From NCBI GenBank assembly GCA_014904985.1, contig MU129057.1, positions 62,655 through 126,654 of the forward strand: a DNA stretch of 64,000 bases, written 5' to 3'. Below the pieces are notes generated by a model, which saw nothing but the letters and a program-made list of their open reading frames with translations, had not been told where the DNA came from and ran no database searches. Source of the stretch: Hydnum rufescens UP504 (taxonomy: Eukaryota; Basidiomycota; Agaricomycetes; Cantharellales; Hydnaceae). Positions 33,355 to 44,393 of this stretch are shown piece by piece. Within the stretch, counting starts at the first letter, position 1; every line of letters starts with the position of its first letter. The translations under genes and the position numbers were made by a program.

Positions 33355-35460
33355 AACGAAGAGTCGGCGAGTCCCACAGAGGGTGACCCCCTTCTGGTCT
33401 ACTGTACCTTTTTATAGGGTACAGTAAGAGTCAGACGAGTTATGTCAGTTTGAAATTATTTACACTTACGTTTAACATTTCCCCTGCACAGCTCCAGGTT
33501 TTAGCATGAGAAAAGCAGCGGCCTCACTATCCCGCTGGAACGTGTCGTTGGCAGGATGACCCTTTCGATCCTTCCACTCAGAAAATCGAGACAAGAAAGC
33601 ATCGTACATTGGCCGAATGTGTTAGGTGAAGGGAGAATGGTGCCATTCAAAATAGGAAATAGCCACCGCTACAGCCCTTGGCGACCCATGTTCGATGTGC
33701 TCTCCATCGTGGCCACTAAGCGCACATTTGGTAGGACACACTTGGGGATGGATGGATGCACGCATAGGTGCCGCATACGTACATGATTACCGTTGCGGTG
33801 ACCGGCTCAACTGAATTATCAATTAAATAGAGCCGAGTAGGAACAACGTTAACAGCGCCTACTAGTTATGGTATTTTTTTATTGGAACAGCAAAGAGTCT
33901 ATACTTACAGTAAAATGCAAATCATCAATTGCAAGTCCCAGGTGAAAAGCTGTGTGATGAGACCATTACAGTAAGAGGCTATCCTGTTTGATCGACTCCG
34001 AGCTGCGGCGTCATCAGCTGGACATACCCGATTTAGTCAAGATCAGGCCAACACACTGCCATTTGATGGCGCGAAAGAGCGTGCTGCTTCAATTTCAAAA
34101 AGACAGAGCACAGCAGAAACTTTGACGAAAAAACAGGGCGTTCGGTTGCCGGTACCGGTGAACTCTATTTTTGCATGCTTGCCTACCTCCGGCTACCTCC
34201 GTCACCCTCATCCGAGATTTCTCCAAGGCTCGCTCGCTGGCACTCCCTCTTCTAGTTCTACTGTTGCTGTGCCAAAGGAACGAAAAAGTGGCACTCAGGC
34301 GCAGTGGTATATTATATAAGCAGCCAAAACTACACTGTTTGAACTTTAGTGTCTCGAGTCCCCAAGATGAACTTCAGGAGGGAGCAAGGCTGTGAAACAG
34401 CACTGTTTCGAGTCACCAAACTGACCTTGAATGATACACCATTGCTTATGGTTCAGAAATATTTACTTCTTGCGAAGTATGGATGGACTGAGGCTCAAAA
34501 GCAGATATGCGTAGCCTAGCTGCAGACCGACAATGTTACCATCTCTGGATGAGCTCTACCGTCTCTGGCCCAAAGACTCGATCATGATGACTATATATGT
34601 CACACTTCTCTTCTTTCTTTTGTTCAGCCTATTATTTACTTGACGCCAGGTGGCAGACTAATTTCGTGAACCGGATATTCCAAGTTAAGAGAGGCGACAA
34701 GGACAATTCCACACTTTATATTGTGAGTTCACACTGCCTTCTCCTCTACTGTCTTCAACTTCTTGCACCTGGGATGCTCCTCATCGTCGACTTGGAAGCA
34801 ACTAATGACGAAGGCAACACAATGGTCCTCCGTGGCCATCCAGCTTCCGAGTGGATCAAGGCCCATCGGGCACTTCCCATTAGGATCGTGGGGTTGTACT
34901 TCTCCCTAACTGACTACCCTCGAACTATGCAGCTATGATATACGAGAATAAATATTAATGCATGCACTCGGGGCCACCAATCCTGGGGCGTTTCATGGTC
35001 AGCCTTAATTTGCCACGGATTGAAGAGTAACTGCCATAATAGGCTTGAAGATGAGTGAGATACATATGTAGTGCCTGCATTTCCTCGATAATCTAATCAA
35101 TCAAACATAATTTCTCCCTGAAGTGAATGACGGGGGAAGGCGTTGCATCGGTAGTCTGAGACCTAAGAAATCACTTTCTTCGAGAATGCCACAAATCATG
35201 GGGGAACCACTCATTGATCGAGGGACCCGCGCCTTACGTATCTTTGTGTCTTGTCCAAGTTTTGTGCCTCAAAGACCACAGACCTTTTCGAGTCCATTTG
35301 TCTATCTAATCGACGAAACATACAGTAATATTTTACATGGGCCTCGCGGAATCTCTAGTGTCCCAACTATATTCCTAACCGTGTGATGGAGTATCGACAG
35401 TCACCCCAGGTGGGAAATTGCACGAGTCGCAGAGCTACATAGAAAAATTCGGCCGGATTA
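33355..35460. other. Spacer between laccase copies B and C
   Basis: Short plus-strand frames only (34,122-34,395, 34,597-34,938), none with a known domain. The stretch at 33,690-33,780 resembles 38,400-38,500, the corresponding upstream region of copy C (ATCGTGGCCA, then CACATTTG). Confidence 0.4.
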
Positions 35461-38215
35461 TCAGAACAGGGCGATGATCAAGTATTCATTGAGACCAAGA
35501 ATAGCGGAACGCACATGAAGAGCCGCTTGGGGGATCTCCAGATCCTGAACGGCTTGGGGTTGGACGACAACGGCGGCCATTTTTCCATGCACAAGATGCC
35601 AGCCTGCCAGTGAAATACAGACATTTAGAATGAACACGGTAGAAGATTCCCCTCCTTCGGTAGGGTAGGCTCACCCATGTGACAATGGAGGGCAAAGACC
35701 CCTGGCTCGTCAGTCGGAATTCGAATGATGGCATACGTAGCCCGCGGATCACGAACTGGAACGTTGGGACAAATGGAGAAAATTGTTAATAGAGTACAAG
35801 AACTCCTCGGGGAAAGGACAAACCGTATCTCGTCGGAGTGGATTCGATGTATTGAAAAAGCTTGGGGGCAGCGCTGCGTAGGCGTCGGCCGTTAATGCCC
35901 CTTGGCCTCTTGCAACAATGTTGAATATCTTCCCATCTGAAGCAAGTAAACATCAACAAAAGGCATCATCAAGAACCGGGAAGCCTCCGACACCCACGAA
36001 GATGATATGGGTGGTCAACAGTCGCATCTCTGTTATTGATGATAATATCGGCTGCTCCGCTTCCCGCAAATACGGTATGCGCGATGATAGATTCATCCAG
36101 CGATAATCCCTTGTGCACTGCAAAGAGCATTGGGTCGTAGGGCAACTGCGTAATGACGGAAGACATGTCAGATACTGCTTCGCAGAAAAATGATCGACAA
36201 CGTAGGAGACATTACATTTGTCCATGTCACATTGTTGAAGTAAAATTCGAAAATCGTTATGTTCTGTGCGGTCACTGGAAACCCAGCTACCGAATTCTGT
36301 CCGCCAAGGGGGGCAAATTAATACCACACCAATAGAAAAAAATACCGAAACGAACCAAAACCCAGCTAGACTGGACAGTCTCCGGCACCTGAGCCCTGAC
36401 AACAGGAACGAGAGCATCCGATGAAAAGCCGGGACATGAGGTCGCATTAACATGAGGATCATTCCAATCGGTCGTCGTGGGCAACTGGTGACTCGGAGTC
36501 GTCCCGTCACTGACATAGCGGATAATAGCAAGACCAAGGCCATTGTATCCTGGTGGAACAACCACGTAATTCTGGGGACAGAATTGGGCTCGGAGCCAGA
36601 ATGCGTCGCCATTCTTTCCTTCAGATGTATCGATTACGAAGTCATACTATCATCGGGGGTGAGTAACAGTTGCTTGGTTTCAAAGTAACGGATCTCACTC
36701 GTTCCCCAAGTGACATTTGCACACTATGAACGCCGGACGGACCGGAGACCTCCGTGGCATCAGCGGAGATGATGTTCAATGGGTGGTTGTCGAGTGAAAC
36801 CGTCAAGAATGCTAAGAGTGGTATCAACGACAAGCGTTCAGAACCGTGGGAGTGGAACAAACCTTCAGTCCCAGGATTGATAACGCGGAGTCTGTATTTT
36901 TTGTTCGGTTGCAATTGGATCTCCGGTGGCGCCTGTTGCTGGCAAGTCGCATTCGCGGGGGCTTGTGAGCAGTTGAACACACCCTTTGAGAATCATTAGC
37001 GATGTGACCGAGTCACAGAAGCTGCACTCACCGCTCCTTCGAATAAGTATGAATCTGGAAGACCGAGGAGAATCCCTGACTTGAAAGGCGTATTAAAAGT
37101 AGTGTTAATGATAGTTGCCGCCGTTAGGTGCCTGGGCGAAAATTAATAAGCAGCTCCCAAGCAAGAAATGCGAAAATGACATTACTTCCAGTCGGAGATA
37201 AATAGGACTCTCTCATGGTCATAGTCTCTTCCGCGAATATAAGCATCGTTGGGGCTATGTACAATTAGTGGCCCCTGTCTCAATGTCAGAACCAGGGTTA
37301 TAAGATCGTTGACACGGGATGTACGCACCATAAGTCCGTCAGCTTGGGTATTTCCCTAATAAATATAAATTCTGTTTCAGCCTAGATGCGTGCCTCAGTG
37401 ATGAAACTCACGAGGTGGGAATGCCAAAAGAATGTCCCAGACTGCTGCTTGGATAGTGAACTAGTAAAGAGCACATATGAGCACAGCATAAGGATTGGGC
37501 CATCAGGGTGCACTCACGTTATAGGTATATGAACCGCCAGAGGGAATTGGGCATTGCGTAATCCCCGGAGTTCTGCCAAATAGGGCCGTCAAACAGAGAG
37601 GCCTTGGATTAGTGGAGAAGAACATACCCGTCTGACCATATAGTGCCTATTTGGTTAATCCCATGGAAGTCTGAAGACCAACGGTGGTGAGCGCCTGACC
37701 AGGACAGAATCTAATCGCAAAACGCACGGATGCCAGCCCCGGTGTCCAAGTCATTCTTGACATTTACGATGATAGTGTCCCCTTGGTTTGCTTCGATAAG
37801 CGGCCCAGGATATTGATTATTAACCACGATCATTTGACGAGGGAAGCCATCGGGGGCTGATAGAAACGATTCAAATTTTACCCCCCCAATAAAATACAAA
37901 GCAAACTTACCACCAATTGCATAGCTCACCCTCCAATTATATACCCGGGTCGTGGGCTTGTCCGTCACCACAAAGTTGTCATCAAGCTCCCCTGATGAGG
38001 CGTGTGTTAGCCCTTCGCTATATTTACTCCATATCCTATGAGGTGTACAGACCAGTATTGCGGGTGATCCAATCCAGTTTGTAATCACCCGGGGAAGGGG
38101 GAGGACACTGATTTTTCGGAGAGTGCCTGGGGGCGATGGCAGCAAATGGACTCGCCTCCGATCCCACAGCAAAGGAGAGGGCAAGCACGGCAAGGTGCCA
38201 ATTTCTAAAATTCAT
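35461..38215 (-). pseudogene. Laccase-type multicopper oxidase, copy C (probably frame-damaged)
   Basis: It begins MNFRNWHLAVLALSFAVGSE and carries FVVTDKPTTRVYNWRVSYAI, PRQMIVVNNQYPGPLIEANQ, spliced GIHFHGINQIG, QPNKKYRLRVINPGTE, DHPYHLHG, YAIIRIPTDEPGVFALHCHM then GWHLVHGKMAAVVVQPQAVQ, ending at TGA 35,461-35,463. Compared with copy A, exon 1 has a frame change between the proline-rich segment and FVVTDKP, and the exon carrying HCHMG seems one base short at its 5' end. It is closer to copy B than to A. It could still be functional if an intron is misplaced or the sequence has errors; I cannot settle that. Confidence 0.6.
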
Positions 38216-38650
38216 GATGAAGAGTCAGCGGGCGCACAGAGGGAGACTGCCTTTAGTTTCACCCTTATAATGTTTGGGCGAATGATGTCAGACCAATATT
38301 ACATGACATTCATAGCTTCCCATGCATAGATCCACTGCCGAGCCTGACACAGATCCATGTTTTGTGATGATGGGCGGCTTTTGGGGTATTGAACCCATGT
38401 CGGATCCGCTCTATATCGTGGCCATCACTCTCACATTTGCCAGGAGAAATGTGGGGATGCATGCATCGAAAACAGGCGCCACATTGTGGATGCCGTACAC
38501 TGATGGAAATGGTCGGAGACTGCCCGGGAATACCGTACTGTATGGATGCTTGCAGTCCTGTCCCAGGATTATTTTGTCGCAGCCAGCTGATAAATCGCTT
38601 GTAAATCCGGGTCTAAGTTACTGTAGTAAGCACCCGATCGCAGCGCCCTT
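38216..38650. other. Promoter-side flank of copy C
   Basis: CATTATAAGGG on the minus strand about 50 bp upstream of the ATG may be its TATA box. The rest shows partial similarity to the equivalent region upstream of copy B (about 33,690-33,780). Confidence 0.35.
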
Positions 38651-38659
38651 GCAAGCTTC

Positions 38660-39047
38660 AGGTGAGATCATGATGCCAAGCAAAAATTACCGTTCTCGCG
38701 GATCGGCATATCCCGAGGCCTTTAGCGCCCGCTCCTGGTACGAAAGAAAGTGATCCAAGTCTAAAGTGCCTCCACGAAAACCGAGCAGAACTTGTGAGCG
38801 GATCCGGGCCCCGGCCTCCCAATCCAGGTATCCCACTGATTGACGGGCGTGGCAGCAATCAAATACCTGATACTGCGGTGTGAGGAACTCGTGATAGACT
38901 ATTGTTTTTGATCCAGAATTTCAATTTATGGGGGTTCTCGGTGAAGTCCTTGCGAGTTATTCGCAATGATGGATTAACCATGTATTGAATGCCACGGCTA
39001 TGAAACATTCTCGGAGCTCCGGAAGTGTTGTGCCTTAACTCCGACAA
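38660..39047 (-). pseudogene. Unrecognised gene fragment
   Basis: Minus-strand frames at 39,047-38,862 (NPSLRITRKDFTENPHKLKF, then WIKNNSLSRVPHTAVSG) and 38,830-38,690 (GYLDWEAGARIRSQ, then VLLGFRGGTLDLDHFLSYQE) have protein-like composition and could be neighbouring exons. I recognise no family. No continuation is visible on either side. Confidence 0.3.
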
Positions 39048-41117
39048 TATGGATCATGTCATGATTAAGCCTTTCACAGGAGTACCATTAAATGCATTAC
39101 ATAATTTAGCCTCCGCCACAAATATTCATCTTATTTTCTCTGCCTATGGAAGAGAGAAAGCAGGGTTATATCGAATACCCTATTGTAAGCTTGGCGGAAA
39201 TAACAAAAAACATCGATATGGCAGCAGGAACAAACGACATACGAACGTAGCATTCAAGAACGGCAAGCGCTGGAAACGGCGAGCGGGTGCAGTGTTCACA
39301 GGAATTTTACATTGATCCGGGGGATTTGTGCAGTGGGATGCGGGGAGGCGGCACCACAGTTACGCGGATTATTCACTCAAGGCTTCTTACTTCTGGGCAC
39401 CATCGGCTGACGAATCCAATATCACTGTGATGTGATCCGAAGCCACTGATCCCGTACCACTCCAACATCATATCAGTAGCAACCCTCACTTTTACACTTT
39501 ACACGCGGCTGAATGCAGAGTGTTTTTCAAAGATGCTGTGATCTCGTCTTGGAGTTCCCCACTTGCAATCGTCATCATGTCTCTAACATGCAGAAGGACC
39601 TCACCAGCCCAATGCTCAATGGCAGAAATGCACCCAAGTTAAGATGCCCTGTATCGGACACGCATTGCTAGCAGCGGAAAATTTTTGTGACGTGACATTT
39701 GTGCTATTTTGTGTGGGGGGTGACACGGCCCCAGATAGACGTTTATCAGTCATGTACAACTCACTACTACCTCTTCATGAGTCCCTCCTCGACTGCTTTC
39801 TCTGCAGCTCCCCTGACCACCTAAAGAGTTTGTGTCTTCCAGTTCCAATCTGTTTTTTTTTAACCATTTCGCTCATTCTCTCATTTTTCCAACCGTTGTT
39901 ACCGTTCAATTGTCCGCTTATTCTATCATTCGTTAAACCATTCGAGTCTTCACGCTTTGTGGCTCCACGCAAATAGCAGGTCAAAAGGATGGTTACCTGG
40001 AGCATAGTCTCCCGACGACAGAGGATACAAGGACAAGGCATCCCTCTCTGGGTCCTGTGCATCATTTCATCCTCGCCGAAGCAAGAAATGCAAACATGGG
40101 CATGTCAGCTACACGAACTACTATTAGCACATCTTCTATGGTTTTGCTCCCAAGAGTCTTCGTCGAGGACCTATCTTTCCCAGACCATGAAGCGGGTCGC
40201 TCCAAGGCGTCCTACACATCACTCGCCCGGTCCATGATCCTCGACGCGGGCTTACGTTTATGCTGCGCAGCGAAGGAGTGAGACGCAAAACTCTGGACGT
40301 TCCGCAAATCTGATTTCTAGATACTCCCACCGAAGCGACTTCCCCTTGATACCAAATTTCGTGGCTCATTCCTCTGCGCGTCGGGCGTAGAGGCGTGACT
40401 CCCCACCGTACAGAAGCATCGTAAATATACCGATGTTTCTCCCCTTCATGCGGATGATTTAGCTAGAGACACTACTCTTTCCCCTGTCAACTCCACAATG
40501 TCAGAATACATACTCCTCTAGATTCTGCCGAGATTCGTTCTCGGGTCATGGCGAGGAGCGCATCTGTTTAGCAATGGCGGGCCTCGGATCGACTGCCTCC
40601 CCTGTATATGCATGGCAATCTGTCTTGTCGCCTCTCTTCCATATGCAATGTCCCTGCACCACGATAGCCTTCGGTACATTGTAGCATACCACCCATCAGT
40701 GGCTTTGATATGGCGGCCCCGCCAGCGGCGTATGTCCCACCGAACTCCTGATGGTCGTCTAGAAATTCTAAGGCCCATGATTGTATTGACGGCCAGAAGG
40801 CCAGTAGCGGCGAGAATGAGAGCTAGACCTAGCTATATCGCATAGATGTTGGTGTGTTGGTGGGAATGAAATGGAAATGTTTAATGCAAGGGATTCAAGG
40901 ACAGACCACTGATGAACATGACGATCGGAGTGAATGGGGTAATGCCATCTCGGAGGAGTACGTAGACGAGAAGAGGAATGCTCCAATACAAGGAGATATA
41001 ATTGGAGAACAGGACAAGGTCCCTTTTGGAACTCCGTATGGCCAGGGTCGAGCTGGCGCACCATGGCAACCCAAGGATCCGCACGATCATTTTGTGTTTC
41101 GTAGAGTTCAGCGGTCA
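39048..41117. other. Intergenic, possible small membrane-protein frame
   Basis: No recognised gene. A minus-strand frame (about 41,090-40,880) has one convincing membrane segment (SNYISLYWSIPLLVYVLLRD), and 40,835-40,760 has another (LGLALILAATGLLAVNTIMG). I could not join them with a phase-consistent intron, so no gene is called. Confidence 0.3.
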
Positions 41118-41881
41118 TCACAATTTAGGCGCATCCGGTGTAGCAGCAACGTATTTGGCCTGAGTGGACCAGGTAGATGATTGGGCACACGCGGTCGTTG
41201 TACCAGGTTGAAAAGAGGGGAAATACACGCACCATTTCGTTTCCCTTCACCTCGTAGCCACATTTTACGTAGAAAGCTGAAGCGGGGGGGGGGGGGACGT
41301 AGTGAGTCTGAACCTGCTACAAAACGTCCGCCGCCAGACAACAATGGTATGAGACTCACGTATGTTTTCAGTGCTACAATCTAGGATAGTCTTGTACGCT
41401 CCTCGACTCTCACTAATCGCAGTCAGAGCCTGAATGATCCTCAGACCCAGCTTGGCCCCTTGAACCTTTTTATCCACCGCTATATCTTCGATATGCCCCA
41501 CGATCCCCAAGTCGCGGATGAATTTGTGTTCCATGAAAACGCACCCGACGGCAACGATTATGTCCATGCGCTTGTCAATAATGACTATGGTGTAGTACGT
41601 GTTTGGGATAGAGAGGAGCACTTGGAATCGGGAGAGGTACGCTGCTGGTCCCGGGTCGGGTGTTTGTGTCAACACAGAGAGCACAGAGAGGTGATTGCGC
41701 GTATAATCGGTCGATGCGAGGGGTCGCATCTGATGCAGATTCGTGAGCAGAGGGATATCGGGATTTGGATGAAGGGGTGGCGTACGTGCAGGTGTTCAGG
41801 CAACAATTGTTTGATATCATGCGGGATGACCTTGAGGTCAAACAAGAGCTCCAGCTCATCATCAGGGGTGAATCTGGCCAT
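41118..41881 (-). CDS. GNA1: Glucosamine 6-phosphate N-acetyltransferase
   Basis: It acetylates glucosamine 6-phosphate with acetyl-CoA in the UDP-GlcNAc (chitin precursor) pathway. Four exons: 41,881-41,786 (MARFTPDDELELLFDLKVIP ... HLH), 41,729-41,360 (MRPLASTDYTRNHLSVLSVL, TYYTIVIIDKRMDIIVAVGC, GIVGHIEDIAVDKKVQGAKL then GLRIIQAL), 41,276-41,233 (FYVKCGYEVKGNEM) and 41,159-41,118 (AKYVAATPDAPKL, stop). The GNAT acetyl-CoA loop is KVQGAKLG. All introns have GT-AG ends and consistent phase; length about 183 residues, as in the family. A 10-12-base G run in the third intron could disturb sequencing but not the coding sequence. Confidence 0.95.
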
Positions 41882-42930
41882 TAGTATCTTTCCACTTTCT
41901 CGTGCGTGAGGGCGTGTGCTTTACGAGGGTCTTGACACTTGACAGGTGGCAAGTAGGTTTCTGCATTCGGTGCAAATCAATGCAAACAATAACGGGTTCC
42001 AGGCTAGAAGAATTTACCTGGAATTGGTATGGCTTGGAATCTGCCTTGGAATCCAAGGTGAAAACAGGCCTGCTTGCCTGTGGTGTGTGCCTGGGAGGCT
42101 ATTTTTAGACGGAAAATATTCTAGATGATGTTCTTTATGCTGGAATCAGTCAATTCAAGCCTCGGAGCTGGAATTGCAGCGGGAATCCGCGGATTCCAAC
42201 TCTGATTCCAGGCAAATCCGAGCCTGAAACCCCCTATTATGTGGCAGTGTGCAGCGGGCACTCAATCCCCAACTCTTTACAGCTGATAAAATATATGTAG
42301 AGCACTTGTAAATTTTTCTCGTTCGGATAGTTCCGACCCAACTATATTGCGGCTTTGATGCCACAGCCGTCACGTCTCAGACTCACCGGGGTCCCAGTGT
42401 TCTGGCTCTCCATTGCGAGGGCAGAAAAAGCACGTGTTTTGGCCTCAAGATGCCTATCTCACTTGCCTCCGAAACTATACAATGCCTAATAGGCTGGACT
42501 ATAGCACTCTCCAACAAAGGACCTCTGTCACCCTCGTCTTTGATTTGAGATGTGGCAGCTGTGGAAGGCTGTGGCTGTCAAAGCCGCAATGAAGTTGGCG
42601 GAATGAGAAAAATTCGAAAGTGCTCTACATATATATGTTTTATCAGCTGTATATACGTTAACCTAATAGTATGTCAAGAGTCTAAAGCATATTTTCAAAT
42701 TATGGCCAGTATCCCGTATATAGATTCTCGCAGAGAACTAGAAGTGAGAACATGGGGTTTCAGAACCATATTGGTTGCTCTGTCGTCTCAATAACTTTAC
42801 TAATCGCGACGCGGGCATTGTGTGAGTGAAAAAGCGACGCAGGATGGGTTACTGCCATTTCTTTGAGACATTCTAGTCTACTTCCCGTGGCGCCTGAGGT
42901 TATGGGGAGCGTAACGAAAATCGAATGCTT
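41882..42930. other. Intergenic with an inverted repeat
   Basis: Short repeated GGAATCC/TTCCAGG-type motifs lie at 41,995-42,235. The inverted repeat is listed separately. No gene was recognised. Confidence 0.4.
42280..42650. repeat. Inverted-repeat element (~95-bp arms), MITE-like
   Basis: ACAGCTGATAAAATATATG at 42,280 and its inverse at 42,632-42,650 begin arms that share GTAGAGCACTT, TTTTTCTC, ATTGCGGCTTTGA and CCACAGCC in inverse order. The spacer is about 180 bp. I see no clear target-site duplication. Confidence 0.5.
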
Positions 42931-42932
42931 AG

Positions 42933-43692
42933 TTAGGGTGACGAAATATGAGGCCGAGGGGAGACAAGGAACACCGGCACCAAGGCAATTTTAACCACTG
43001 AGTCGTATTCTGTCCTGATAATGAGTAAATCGAGTCCGAACAGATCCAAGGTCACATTTTCACCGGCAGCAGCAGCCCAGGAGACAGACTGATCATCTAT
43101 TTCGACCTCGGCGGACCATTGGTCATAGTAGCTAACTAGTAAAGAAATGAAAGATCTTAGCACCGACGGTCGCGATCTCACTGTTAGGAAAGACGTGCTG
43201 CTTTCACGACACCGAGCTCCTGTGCCAATGTGGGCTGCTTCTTCAATGTGGAATCCTTGTTGTTTGTTGGGTTGACTCCCGTTGTCGTGACATATGGGAC
43301 GAAAGCCAGCCGAGAAAAACCCAGGCCGAATTGGGAAGAGCAATCGGACAAGAACCAAACAAAATGCACCATGCCGAGTTTGTCTACCACGACAATGAGA
43401 CTGGATATTCCGAGGTTTAAATTCCGGACGAGTAGAATGCATCCCCTCCTCCGCGGAACCCCGCTTCGAACTCGCCTACATTAGCATCCACAACAAGGGT
43501 GCATTTCAGCTTGTGAGGCACTGGATACCAAGTTTGGGACAAAGATATTGTGGCCAGAGCATCGAGTAGGGTGAGAGTGATTGTCGGTAGCGAAAGGGTA
43601 GTTTGGATGATGTCCATCGTAACGTCACTTCCATCCATAATCTCAGAAGATGACGCTGTTAAGCCCAGGTCACACCGCGGGGGCACACGCAA
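42933..43692 (-). CDS. Uncharacterised gene, minus strand (approximate)
   Basis: Three protein-like minus-strand stretches could be exons: MDGSDVTMDIIQTTLSLPTI then HKLKCTLVVDANVGEFEAGF (about 43,640-43,450); KLGMVHFVWFLSDCSSQFGL (43,380-43,280, different frame); and SYYDQWSAEVEIDDQSVSWA then GENVTLDLFGLDLLIIRTEY (43,140-43,000). No family is recognised and exon joins were not resolved. It may be a small secreted or cytosolic protein, or a decayed gene. Confidence 0.3.
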
Positions 43693-44393
43693 GCGGCAGA
43701 GTGGCCTGGATTCCTAAGCCCCACAGGCCTCGTGACCTGTGACTGCGGCCCCGAAGCGCTAAGGTCCATTGCTATAATAAATCCAGGATTTAGCGGCCAG
43801 CGGAGGAATAACTTGTATATTCGACCCCTATCCCATGTTGGAAGCAAGCATGGGGAGCAGTGGCGAATATGGTGTTGTCACGAAGATCGAAAGGGTCGGC
43901 TTGTTGCTGAGTCGAACTCCCTGATGACCAGGAAATCGGAAGTGATAGAGTCTATAAGACCCGACTCTTGTGGTTGGGACAGTAAATTTCATTACCATAT
44001 GCACCACATGCCACAATGAGTGCTGGGACTGGGCAGGGGAGTCCATTCCGAGAAGAAATTTAAATTGTCTCGATTGTCAGATCCCCCAGGCGACTCTAAG
44101 GAATCATTGTGCACCAGTCAGTCAACGATATCGGGAAATCGTCCATGGCGCAATTCTGGCCTGCCCCAAATGGTACGAAGAAAGTTTACCGTCCGACACA
44201 CAATGTCACACTAGTCACTCCGACAACTGATCACGGAGATAGGGCCTCCCCACCCACCAATATACTCGTTTACAAAGCGTTTTCCTGAACTGTTTTATGC
44301 AATTAGACACACTGAAGGTCAGGGGATAATGTGGAAAGCGCGCGCACGGCATCTCCCGTGATTCTCACCGTACTTAGTTTTGAAATCGGTAGT

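Noticed and set aside
40760..41118. Small membrane protein starting at the GNA1 stop codon
   Set aside because: The hydrophobic segments lie in different frames, no phase-consistent intron joins them, and the start would overlap the GNA1 stop.
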